Below, piece after piece: positions 1 to 5,798 of a stretch of DNA of 6,119 nucleotides. The number at the start of each line of letters is the position of its first letter. Positions within the stretch are counted from its first letter, which is position 1. A program made the position numbers and the translations under genes. Source of the DNA: a bacterium (GTDB lineage Bacteria > Patescibacteriota > Minisyncoccia > Minisyncoccales > Minisyncoccaceae); assembly GCA_023229485.1 (NCBI GenBank), contig JALNZJ010000045.1, positions 1 through 6,119 of the forward strand, given 5' to 3'. A model generated the notes under the pieces. It searched no databases, was not told the origin of the DNA, and was given only the letters and a program-made list of their open reading frames with translations.

Positions 1-2283
1 GTTGGATTACATGTCGGCCACTTTAAGGGTTATGTTGCAACAGATATTGTTGCTCGCATAAAAAGAATGCAGGGATTTGAAGTATTGCATCCAATGGGTT
101 GGGATGCTTTTGGTTTACCAGCAGAAAATTTTGCTATTAAGACTGGAATACATCCAGAAATAACTACTGCAAAGAATATCGAAAATATAAAATATCAGAT
201 GAAGATCGTCGGCCTTAGTTATGATTGGGATAGAGAATTGACTACAACTGATAAGGATTATTATAAATGGACTCAATGGATATTTTTGAAATTATACGAA
301 AAAGGGTTGGCATATAAAAAATTATTGCCAATAAATTGGTGCCCAGCTTGTAAAACCGGCCTTGCTAATGAGGAGGTAGTAGATGGAAAATGCGAAAGAT
401 GTGGAGCTGAAACAACTAAAAAAGATATTGAACAGTGGATACTTAGGATTACTAAATATGCCGATAGGCTTCTTGAAGATTTGGATGGTCTTGATTGGCC
501 AGATAAGATAAAAGAAATGCAGAAGAATTGGATTGGTAGAAGTGTCGGATGGGAGATTGATTTTGGTGTTGAAGATACGGGAAAGATAATAACAGTATTT
601 ACCACAAGAGTAGATACTTTATTTGGCTGTACTTATGTTGTTATTGCTCCAGAATCTCCTTTAATTCTGGAATTGAAAGAAAAAATTTCTAATTGGATTG
701 AAGTTGTTGATTATATTGAGAAAGCAAGAAGTAAGAGCGATTTAGAGCGAATAAGCGAAGTTAAGAATAAAAGTGGAGTTAAATTAGAAGGGATTAAGGC
801 GATAAACCCAATAAACGGAAAAGATGTTCTTGTGTTTGTAGCTGATTATGTACTTGCTAGTTATGGTACTGGAGCGGTAATGGCTGTTCCTGCTCACGAT
901 GAAAGAGATTTTGAATTTGCAATAAAATATGATTTGCCGATTATTGAAGTTGTAAAATCTAAAGATGGCAAATCCAATGTTTCTGATTCTGCCTTTACTG
1001 CGGATGGGTTTTTGATTAATTCAGATAATTTTTCGGATATGGATTCGGAAAGTGCTCGGCAGGCAATTGGTGAAAATTTGAAGGAAGAAGGTTTTGGCCG
1101 AGAGAAAGTAAATTATAAATTACATGATTGGCCATTTTCTAGACAAAGATATTGGGGTGAACCGATTCCAATTATTCATTGTAGTGAATGTGGAATAGTA
1201 CCTCTTGAGGAAAATGATTTGCCTTTGACCTTACCGCACGTTGACAAATATGAGCCAACTGGTACGGGCGAGTCTCCCTTGGCTGTGATTGAAGATTGGG
1301 TAAATGTAAAATGTCCGAAGTGTGGAGGATTGGCAAAAAGAGAAACAAATACAATGCCACAATGGGCTGGAAGCTGTTGGTATTATCTAAGATATCTTGA
1401 TAACAAAAACAACAAAGTATGCGTAGATAGTGAGAAGGAGAAAAGATGGATGCCAGTTGATTTATATGTGGGTGGAGCCGAGCATGCTGTTTTGCATTTA
1501 TTATATTCTAGATTTTGGCATAAATTTTTGTTTGATATCGGAGTCGTTTCGACTAAAGAGCCATTTCAAAAATTAAGAAATATTGGACTTGTGCTTGCTT
1601 ACGACGGACAAAAGATGTCTAAGTCAAAAGGTAACGTGGTGTCTCCTGACAGTGTAGTTGAAGAATATGGTGCGGATACCCTCAGGGCTTACGAAATGTT
1701 TATGGGGCCCTTTGATCAAGCCATAGGCTGGAACGAACAGGGACTTAAGGGGGTAAATAGATTTTTGAATAGGGCATGGGATTGTATAATTGAATCAAAG
1801 AATGTTGCTGAAAGTACGGAAGAGATCGTTTCAGAAACAAATAAGTTAGTTAAGAAGGTTTCTGAAGATATCAATAAGATGAAGTTTAATACTCCAATCG
1901 CGTTTTTTATGGAGTATGTAAATTTTATTTCTGATAATAAGGAAGGCTTTGGAAGTAATTCAGCAAAAGTATTTTTGAAATTGTTATTTCCATTTGTTCC
2001 TCATCTTAGCGAAGAATTGTGGCACATTATTGGTTGTCAAGGTTTGGTTTCGGATCAGGCTTGGCCAATTGCAAATGAATCATCGATAAAGAATGAGAGT
2101 GTCGTATTAGTGGTGCAGATAAATGGAAAAGTGAGAGATAAGATTGTATTTGATCATGATATAAATCAGGAGGAGGCTGAGGAGGCGGTGAGAAGTAATG
2201 AAGCGATAAAAAAGTGGATTGAAGGGAAAGAAGTTAGAAAAATTATTTTTGTAAGAGGAAAATTAATAAACATCGTTGTTTAG
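1..2283 (+). CDS. leuS: Leucyl-tRNA synthetase, 5'-truncated by the window edge
   Basis: Cytoplasmic class I aminoacyl-tRNA synthetase that attaches leucine to tRNA-Leu. The frame is open from base 1, so 760 codons are present and roughly 40-50 N-terminal residues are missing. Counting codons from base 1, the HIGH-type signature HVGH is at 4-7. A first zinc knuckle (CPAC...CERC) lies at 114-134. The CP1 editing domain shows TTRVDTLFG (201-209) and GTGAVMAVPAHD (289-300), whose final Asp is the conserved editing-site acid. A second Cys pair set (CSEC 394-397, CPKC 438-441) follows, then the Bacillus-like block RETNTMPQWAGSCWYY (447-462). KMSKS is at 538-542 (bases 1612-1626). The anticodon-binding and C-terminal regions are complete, ending after VVQINGKVRDK. 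The usual TTRPDT editing motif reads TTRVDT here, a small variation. The gene stops at TAG; no clear intrinsic terminator follows, so some read-through towards glmS is possible. Identification is secure. Confidence 0.97.
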   Translation, partial: VGLHVGHFKGYVATDIVARIKRMQGFEVLHPMGWDAFGLPAENFAIKTGIHPEITTAKNIENIKYQMKIVGLSYDWDRELTTTDKDYYKWTQWIFLKLYEKGLAYKKLLPINWCPACKTGLANEEVVDGKCERCGAETTKKDIEQWILRITKYADRLLEDLDGLDWPDKIKEMQKNWIGRSVGWEIDFGVEDTGKIITVFTTRVDTLFGCTYVVIAPESPLILELKEKISNWIEVVDYIEKARSKSDLERISEVKNKSGVKLEGIKAINPINGKDVLVFVADYVLASYGTGAVMAVPAHDERDFEFAIKYDLPIIEVVKSKDGKSNVSDSAFTADGFLINSDNFSDMDSESARQAIGENLKEEGFGREKVNYKLHDWPFSRQRYWGEPIPIIHCSECGIVPLEENDLPLTLPHVDKYEPTGTGESPLAVIEDWVNVKCPKCGGLAKRETNTMPQWAGSCWYYLRYLDNKNNKVCVDSEKEKRWMPVDLYVGGAEHAVLHLLYSRFWHKFLFDIGVVSTKEPFQKLRNIGLVLAYDGQKMSKSKGNVVSPDSVVEEYGADTLRAYEMFMGPFDQAIGWNEQGLKGVNRFLNRAWDCIIESKNVAESTEEIVSETNKLVKKVSEDINKMKFNTPIAFFMEYVNFISDNKEGFGSNSAKVFLKLLFPFVPHLSEELWHIIGCQGLVSDQAWPIANESSIKNESVVLVVQINGKVRDKIVFDHDINQEEAEEAVRSNEAIKKWIEGKEVRKIIFVRGKLINIVV

Positions 2284-2327
2284 CTTTTATTGTTGTGTTT
2301 ATAATCGAGGTTTTTAAAAACATGAAT

Positions 2328-2342
2328 CAAGGTTTGACCTTG
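2328..2342. repeat. Inverted repeat overlapping the glmS -35 box
   Basis: CAAGGT-TTG-ACCTTG is a perfect 6-bp inverted repeat with a 3-nt centre. Its right arm and centre contain the -35 hexamer. A 12-bp perfect palindrome, GTTTTTAAAAAC, lies just upstream at 2310-2321. The position suits an operator or a small RNA hairpin in read-through transcripts. No regulator can be named. Confidence 0.4.
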
Positions 2343-2361
2343 GAGGCTAAAATAAGATAAT
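2334..2361 (+). promoter_or_regulatory. Predicted sigma70-type promoter of glmS
   Basis: TTGACC (2334-2339, 5/6 to TTGACA) is followed after 16 bp by GATAAT (2356-2361, 5/6 to TATAAT). Transcription would start near 2367-2369, giving a leader of only about 10 nt before the glmS ATG. A second, weaker -10 candidate, TATAAT at 2300-2305, lies upstream with a poor -35. This is a sequence match only, with no mapped start. Confidence 0.55.
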
Positions 2362-2377
2362 TGTAAACTATATAACT

Positions 2378-4219
2378 ATGTGTGGTATTGTTGGATATAT
2401 TGGTAAAAATCCTGCATTGCCGATTCTGTTTTCGGGATTGGAAAGGCTGGAGTATAGAGGATATGACTCTTTTGGATTTTGTGTTTTGAATAACAATAAA
2501 ATTGATTTTTTGTGTAAGGAAAAAGGAAAAATATCCGATCATTGCCATCTAAGAGACTCTAAGAGCGTGGGTACTGTTGGTATTGCTCATACGAGGTGGG
2601 CGACTACTGGACTGGTGACAAAAGAAAATGCTCATCCACACTGTGATTGTAAGGAGGAAATATTTATTGTCCATAATGGAATAATTGAGAATTATAAAAT
2701 TCTTAAAGAAAATTTAGTAAAAGAAGGGCATAAATTTATTTCGGAAACTGATACTGAGGTATTAGCTCATTTAATTGAAAAATACTTTGAGGGAAATTTG
2801 GAACAGGCAGTAAAATTAGCATTAAGAGAGGTTCGTGGAACTTATGGAATTGCAGTTGTTTCACCAAAATATCCTAATAAAATGGTTGCGGCCAGGATGT
2901 CATCACCACTTTTGATTGGCGTTAATAGTGATGAATTTATCGTAGCATCTGATCCGTCGGCTATAATTACTAGAACGAGGCAAATAATCCATCTTGATGA
3001 CGATGAAATCGCAGTGCTTACTCCTGATAATTTTGTAATTTCAAAACAAGAAAGAGAAAGTTCTTCATGGAGTGTCCGAACAAAAAAAATAGAAACTATT
3101 GAATGGAATTTAGAGGAGGCAGAAAAGAGCGGATATAAACATTTTATGATGAAGGAGATAATGCAGGAGCCTTCGACTATTGAAGATGCAATTCGTGGGA
3201 GATTATATTTTGAAGGCGGAAATGTGAAATTGGGAGGATTTGAGAATGTGGAAGATAGACTTCGAGATGTTTCTAGCTTAGTATTAATCGGTTGTGGGAC
3301 TGCTAATTATGCATGTAAAGTTGGAGAATATATGCTTGAGGAGTATGCGGGTATTCCTACTGAGACGGATATTGGATCGGAGTTCCGATATAGAAAATCT
3401 TTGTTTAGTAAAAATGCGGCTGGAATATTCGTTTCGCAGTCAGGTGAAACTGCCGATACCTTGGCTGCTCTTCGAGAGATGAAAGAAAAAGGTTTATTAA
3501 CATTGGGGGTCACTAATGTTGTTGGATCTAATCAAGCTAGAGAAACTGATGCAGGTGTATATACCAGATCAGGACCAGAAATTGCGGTTGCTTCAACAAA
3601 GGCTTTTATTGGACAGCTAACAACCTTGGCCTTGATAACTGTTTATCTTGGAAGGCAACGAGAAATGGCTCTTGTAATGGGAAATAGAATTATTGATGAA
3701 ATATCAAAATTACCTGAGTTAGCTCAAGAAGTTTTGGATACAAAAGAAGACATTAAAAGAATTGTAGGAAAGTATATAGATTATAAGGATTTTTGGTATA
3801 TCGGTAGAAAGTATAATTATCCGATTGCACTTGAGGGAGCTTTAAAATTAAAAGAAGTGTCTTATGTGCATGCTGAGGGAACTGCTGGCGGAGAATTGAA
3901 ACATGGTCCACTTGCCTTGATTGATGAGAATTGTCCAACGATTGCTATATGTCCAAGTGATTCGGTATATGAAAAAATGATTTCTAACATTGAAGAAATA
4001 AAAGCAAGAAACGGAAAGGTAATAGCGATTGCGACAAAAGGGAATGAAGATATTAAAAAAATCGTAGATGATGTAATTTATATACCAAAAACGTTGGAAA
4101 TGTTAACGCCAATATTGTCTGTTATTCCTTTGCATCTGTTTTCTTATTATTTTGCTGATGCACTTGGAAAAGATATTGACAAGCCAAAAAATTTGGCGAA
4201 GAGCGTGACGGTTGAATAA
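2378..4219 (+). CDS. glmS: Glutamine--fructose-6-phosphate aminotransferase (isomerizing)
   Basis: Cytoplasmic enzyme that makes glucosamine-6-phosphate from fructose-6-phosphate and glutamine, the first committed step towards UDP-GlcNAc and peptidoglycan. At 613 aa it matches the family (E. coli about 609). The start is fixed because the N-terminal nucleophile must be Cys2 (MCGIVGYIG). The glutaminase domain (about 1-240) shows HTRWATTG (71-78), HNG (99-101) and TDTEV (124-128). The linker GYKHFMMKEIMQEP follows at 252-265. Two SIS sugar-isomerase domains follow: CGT (306-308), SQSGETADT (353-361), STKAF (406-410), KLKE (490-493), LKHG (507-510) and the C-terminal NLAKSVTVE. E493, H509 and K608 correspond to the E. 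coli isomerase residues E488, H504 and K603. The AEGTAGGELKHG variant differs from the enterobacterial AEAYAAGELKHG. No Shine-Dalgarno is correctly spaced: GGAGG at 2342-2346 lies 31 nt upstream. The 94-bp upstream gap is too short for a glmS ribozyme. Confidence 0.98.
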   Translation: MCGIVGYIGKNPALPILFSGLERLEYRGYDSFGFCVLNNNKIDFLCKEKGKISDHCHLRDSKSVGTVGIAHTRWATTGLVTKENAHPHCDCKEEIFIVHNGIIENYKILKENLVKEGHKFISETDTEVLAHLIEKYFEGNLEQAVKLALREVRGTYGIAVVSPKYPNKMVAARMSSPLLIGVNSDEFIVASDPSAIITRTRQIIHLDDDEIAVLTPDNFVISKQERESSSWSVRTKKIETIEWNLEEAEKSGYKHFMMKEIMQEPSTIEDAIRGRLYFEGGNVKLGGFENVEDRLRDVSSLVLIGCGTANYACKVGEYMLEEYAGIPTETDIGSEFRYRKSLFSKNAAGIFVSQSGETADTLAALREMKEKGLLTLGVTNVVGSNQARETDAGVYTRSGPEIAVASTKAFIGQLTTLALITVYLGRQREMALVMGNRIIDEISKLPELAQEVLDTKEDIKRIVGKYIDYKDFWYIGRKYNYPIALEGALKLKEVSYVHAEGTAGGELKHGPLALIDENCPTIAICPSDSVYEKMISNIEEIKARNGKVIAIATKGNEDIKKIVDDVIYIPKTLEMLTPILSVIPLHLFSYYFADALGKDIDKPKNLAKSVTVE

Positions 4220-4226
4220 ATAAATT

Positions 4227-4252
4227 AAAACTCGCATTTAGTGCGAGTTTTT
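4227..4252 (+). terminator. Intrinsic terminator of glmS
   Basis: The inverted repeat AAAACTCGCA / TGCGAGTTTT forms a 10-bp stem around a TTTAG loop, and the T-run continues through 4252. It begins 8 bp after the glmS stop codon. The A-run on its left side becomes a T-rich tract on the other strand, so it may act in both directions. Confidence 0.9.
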
Positions 4253-4278
4253 GTAAAAAAAAGAGACTTTGTGTCTCC
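4253..4278 (-). terminator. Minus-strand intrinsic terminator
   Basis: Read on the minus strand, GGAGAC-ACAAA-GTCTCT forms a 5-bp stem plus a closing G-T pair with a 5-nt loop, followed at once by eight T residues. On the plus strand the same hairpin is followed by CATTTAATC, so the polarity is clearly minus. It sits back to back with the glmS terminator and would end a leftward transcript converging on glmS. Confidence 0.75.
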
Positions 4279-4280
4279 AT

Positions 4281-4487
4281 TTAATCATTGCTTTTCCGTC
4301 GATAAAAGGCAGTACATTTTTTCAGTTCGCTAATTCGCATAACTGATTCTGCCTTTCTGTCTGGCGGAATGTTAAAAGCAATTTTTATTTTCCAATTCCA
4401 AACTTTTCGTTTTAGGAACCTAAGACGAAATACGAGATATTTGGAAATATCCTTGAGTTTTTTTGTAAATTCTATCAATTCTATCAT
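4281..4487 (-). CDS. Doubtful small basic protein, 68 aa, unrecognised
   Basis: The frame runs from an ATG immediately preceded by an in-frame TAA to a TAA placed just before the minus-strand terminator, so promoter, frame and terminator are aligned as in a gene. The product would be Lys/Arg-rich, beginning MIELIEF and ending RRKSND, with no signal peptide, membrane segment or motif that I recognise. Against coding: Arg is mostly CGN and Leu includes CTC, CTA and CTG, unlike the AGA and TTA/TTG preference of leuS and glmS. The frame is also full of long inverted repeats, and no Shine-Dalgarno is present. It may be an accidental open frame within a structured RNA. Confidence 0.22.
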   Translation of the reverse strand: MIELIEFTKKLKDISKYLVFRLRFLKRKVWNWKIKIAFNIPPDRKAESVMRISELKKCTAFYRRKSND

Positions 4488-4504
4488 TTAAAATTACCGA
4501 ATGA

Positions 4505-4533
4505 ATTTTGATATAAATATATTTTTTTGTCAA
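4505..4533 (-). promoter_or_regulatory. Predicted minus-strand promoter
   Basis: On the minus strand a perfect TTGACA (4528-4533) is followed by a 17-bp A/T-only spacer and CAAAAT (4505-4510, 4/6 to TATAAT). Initiation would fall near 4498, about 10 nt before the small frame's ATG. The perfect -35 and correct spacing support it; the weak -10 and general AT richness lower confidence. Confidence 0.5.
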
Positions 4534-4621
4534 TATATAAGGGCTTGATTTTATTGTATTTTTAGTGTAATGTTTATGCATTGAAGTAGAAAATCGTATT
4601 CTAAATAATTTGTCCGTGGCT

Positions 4622-4643
4622 ACTGGCAAAGAATATTGTCAGT
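4622..4643. repeat. Inverted repeat upstream of the str-operon promoter
   Basis: ACTGGCAA (4622-4629) pairs with TTGTCAGT (4636-4643): eight pairs including one G-T, with an AGAATA loop. It ends 14 bp before the -35 hexamer, in a place where an operator or an upstream terminator could sit. No strong T-run follows. Its function is unknown. Confidence 0.35.
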
Positions 4644-4657
4644 TATTATTTAGTTAT

Positions 4658-4686
4658 TTGACATTTTACTCTTTATTTGATATTTT
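4658..4686 (+). promoter_or_regulatory. Predicted promoter of the rpsL-rpsG operon
   Basis: A perfect TTGACA (4658-4663) is followed after 17 bp by TATTTT (4681-4686, 4/6), preceded by TGA, which is an extended -10 element. The sequence upstream of the -35 is nearly all A/T, as in an UP element. Initiation near 4691-4695 would give an 80-nt leader. This is the best match to a strong promoter in the window and fits a ribosomal-protein operon. Confidence 0.7.
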
Positions 4687-4687
4687 A

Positions 4688-4744
4688 ATTGCATTAGATT
4701 TCTATTTTTATAGGAATGCAATAACGATTTCCGCTTGCGGAGAT
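4688..4744 (+). promoter_or_regulatory. Structured 5' leader of rpsL
   Basis: Two hairpins follow the predicted start site. The first pairs 4688-4695 with 4715-4722 (8 bp in DNA, 5-6 bp if transcription starts near 4691-4693). It continues across a 5-nt one-sided bulge (AGATT) into TCTAT-TTTT-ATAGG. The second is ATTTCCG-CTTG-CGGAGAT (4727-4744), seven pairs closed by G-C on a CTTG tetraloop. Neither has a terminator T-run. The hairpins end 28 nt before the rpsL ATG. Ribosomal-protein operons are often controlled by a product binding such leaders; that role is an inference here. Confidence 0.4.
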
Positions 4745-4772
4745 ATAAGAGATTTGAGTTTGATATTTTATT

Positions 4773-5186
4773 ATGCCAACAATTCATCAATTAATTAAAA
4801 AAAATAGAAAACCATTAAAGAAGAGAATTAAATCTCCTGCTTTAGGCTTTGGATTTAACCCTATCTTGAATAGGCCAAAAAAATATTCTTCTTCATTTAA
4901 GAAGGGTGTTTGTTTAAAAGTCTTTACTACTACTCCTACAAAACCTAACTCGGCTTTAAGAAAAGTTGCTAGAGTGAAATTAGGAAATGGAATGGAAGTT
5001 ACTGCCTATATTCCCGGAGAAGGTCATAATCTTCAAGAGCATTCGATTGTAATGATAAGGGGTGGAAGAGTAAAAGATTTGCCTGGTGTAAGATATCACA
5101 TTATAAGAGGTACTTACGATTGTGCTGGAGTGCAAGGACGAAAGAAGGAGCGAAGTAAGTATGGTGCTAAAAAACCAAAAAAATAA
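4773..5186 (+). CDS. rpsL: 30S ribosomal protein S12
   Basis: S12 lies at the decoding centre of the small subunit and influences accuracy. The 137-aa product has the expected start (MPTIHQL), the core [13 protein letters not shown] (52-64), [10 protein letters not shown] (82-91), [13 protein letters not shown] (97-109) and SKYGAKKPK near the end. A 13-residue insert after SPAL, absent from E. coli S12 (124 aa), accounts for most of the extra length and resembles the insert in Bacillus-type S12. The notable feature is Thr56 where the family has the first Lys of TPKKPN (E. coli mature K42). The other streptomycin-site lysine (K101, E. coli K87) and the neighbouring Asp102 are intact. The ATG lacks a Shine-Dalgarno; GGAG at 4739-4742 is about 30 nt upstream and inside a hairpin. 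It is the first gene of the str operon, 6 bp before rpsG. Confidence 0.98.
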   Translation: MPTIHQLIKKNRKPLKKRIKSPALGFGFNPILNRPKKYSSSFKKGVCLKVFTTTPTKPNSALRKVARVKLGNGMEVTAYIPGEGHNLQEHSIVMIRGGRVKDLPGVRYHIIRGTYDCAGVQGRKKERSKYGAKKPKK

Positions 5187-5192
5187 AAAAAT

Positions 5193-5660
5193 ATGGCAGG
5201 TTATAAATTCAAAAGAAAAATAATCAATCCAGATTTAGTTTATAATGATGTAATAGTTGCTAAATTTATTAATCAGATAATGATGAATGGGAAAAAGACT
5301 ATTGCTCAAAAGATAGTATATGGAGCGTTTAATATTATCAAAGAAAAAACTAGTCAGGAACCCTTAGATGTATTCCGGACAGCTATTCAGAACGTTTCTC
5401 CCATCTTGGAGGTAAAACCAAAGAGAGTAGGAGGAGCTACTTATCAGGTTCCAATGGAAGTAAAAGCGAATAGGAGGTTAAGCTTGGCGATGAAATGGAT
5501 GATTGCCACCTCACGAGCCAAAAAGGGGAGATCGATGAGAGAAAAATTGGCGGAAGAGTTGATTGAAGCATCCAAAAATTCTGGTGCTTCCGTAAGGAAG
5601 AAGGAAAATGTCCACAAAATGGCTGAGGCCAATAGGGCATTTGCTCACTTCGCATGGTAA
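5193..5660 (+). CDS. rpsG: 30S ribosomal protein S7
   Basis: S7 is the primary binder that starts assembly of the 30S head and contacts E-site tRNA. The 155-aa product shows the family blocks [13 protein letters not shown] (7-19), [24 protein letters not shown] (22-45), [15 protein letters not shown] (73-87), a basic [11 protein letters not shown] segment (105-115) and the C-terminal [17 protein letters not shown]. Length is normal for bacteria. It begins six bases after the rpsL stop, so translation is probably coupled. The bases before the ATG are almost all A, with no Shine-Dalgarno. In E. coli, S7 represses its own operon by binding the rpsL-rpsG junction. Here that junction is only 6 bp, so any comparable site would have to lie in the rpsL leader or inside the coding regions. 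Confidence 0.98.
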   Translation: MAGYKFKRKIINPDLVYNDVIVAKFINQIMMNGKKTIAQKIVYGAFNIIKEKTSQEPLDVFRTAIQNVSPILEVKPKRVGGATYQVPMEVKANRRLSLAMKWMIATSRAKKGRSMREKLAEELIEASKNSGASVRKKENVHKMAEANRAFAHFAW

Positions 5661-5670
5661 TCAGAAACAA

Positions 5671-5706
5671 GCAAGACCTATTTTATTAAGTTAAAATAGG
5701 TTTTGT
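5671..5706 (+). terminator. Terminator-like hairpin between rpsG and fusA
   Basis: ACCTATTTTA (5676-5685) pairs with TAAAATAGGT (5692-5701) around TTAAGT, a perfect 10-bp stem. It extends outwards to 5671 and 5706 with five further pairs, two of them G-T. The right arm ends in TTTTGT and is followed by an AT-rich tract. The T-run is short, so it could give partial termination or mRNA 3'-end protection. It starts 10 bp after the rpsG stop. Confidence 0.6.
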
Positions 5707-5726
5707 ATTATCTGAGCTGAACAGAC

Positions 5727-5754
5727 CTTACATTACCTTTTAGGTGTGAGTAAG
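5727..5754 (+). repeat. Weak two-part hairpin upstream of fusA
   Basis: CTTAC (5727-5731) can pair with GTAAG (5750-5754), enclosing ACCT-TTT-AGGT (5735-5745) across an asymmetric internal loop. Nine pairs in total. It may be part of a fusA leader or a chance fold. Confidence 0.25.
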
Positions 5755-5777
5755 CGAGAATGACAAATTATTTAATT

Positions 5778-5783
5778 TATAAG
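5778..5783 (+). promoter_or_regulatory. Possible -10 element for a separate fusA promoter
   Basis: TATAAG (5 of 6 to TATAAT) lies in a pure A/T stretch, 15 bp before the fusA ATG. No -35 hexamer is found at 16-18 bp. If used, the leader would be about 9 nt, similar to that predicted for glmS. Support is weak; the preceding terminator-like hairpin is the main reason to consider it. Confidence 0.22.
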
Positions 5784-5798
5784 TAAAAATCAAATTGT

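Larger units (their letters stand above)
4253..4498 (-). ncRNA. Candidate structured non-coding RNA, family unrecognised
   Basis: A leftward transcript from the TTGACA promoter (4505-4533) to the hairpin-T8 terminator would be about 245 nt. Its body is rich in long complementary segments. A collinear nested set pairs 4287-4295 with 4374-4382 (9 bp), 4305-4312 with 4349-4356 (8 bp) and 4322-4327 with 4341-4346 (6 bp), forming one long interrupted stem. A second arm pairs 4396-4402 with 4440-4446 (7 bp) and encloses a near-palindrome at 4405-4430 (11 pairs plus one A-C mismatch on this strand). An alternative hairpin is 4436-4442 / 4445-4451. Near the 5' end there is a perfect 9-nt tandem duplication (4468-4485). 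I looked for RNase P, tmRNA, SRP and 6S hallmarks and did not find them. The same DNA also encodes a closed 68-codon frame, so a small mRNA is the main alternative. Confidence 0.45.
4220..4772. other. 553-bp intergenic region between glmS and rpsL
   Basis: This stretch has no recognisable protein family. From left to right it holds the glmS terminator, a minus-strand terminator, a block of nested inverted repeats that also carries a doubtful 68-codon minus-strand reading frame, a minus-strand promoter with consensus TTGACA, an AT-rich stretch with an inverted repeat (4622-4643), the plus-strand str-operon promoter, and a folded rpsL leader. The individual elements are listed separately. Confidence 0.7.

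Noticed and set aside
273..605. Open frame antisense to leuS, and similar antisense or out-of-frame frames within leuS, glmS, rpsG and the rpsL leader
   Set aside because: These lie over strongly conserved coding sequence in another frame, have low-complexity or composition-driven translations, and show no promoter or family motif.
2342..2346. GGAGG as the glmS ribosome binding site
   Set aside because: It is 31 nt before the ATG. The start cannot move because Cys2 must follow Met, and a transcript from the predicted promoter would not include it.
2322..2360. A 12-codon frame (ATG to TAA) before glmS, preceded by GAGG 11 nt upstream, as a possible leader peptide
   Set aside because: It is too short to judge and overlaps the promoter and inverted repeat. 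It holds no run of diagnostic codons, and its SD would lie outside a transcript started at the predicted promoter.
4351..4365. GCC-N9-GGC with CTGTCTGGCGG as a remnant of a dispersed palindromic (REP-like) element
   Set aside because: Only three base pairs flank the centre and no second copy is present in the window, so a repeat family cannot be supported.
4287..4382. RNase P or other known RNA, prompted by an ACAGAAA stretch in the nested stem
   Set aside because: The conserved RNase P 5' core (GAGGAAAGU-type) is absent. The tmRNA ends and SRP-loop signatures are also missing, and the transcript is too short for the first two.
4545..4571. Plus-strand promoter TTGATT-N15-TGTAAT upstream of the main str promoter
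   Set aside because: The spacing is too short and the hexamers are weak in an AT-rich background; the TTGACA promoter at 4658 is much better.
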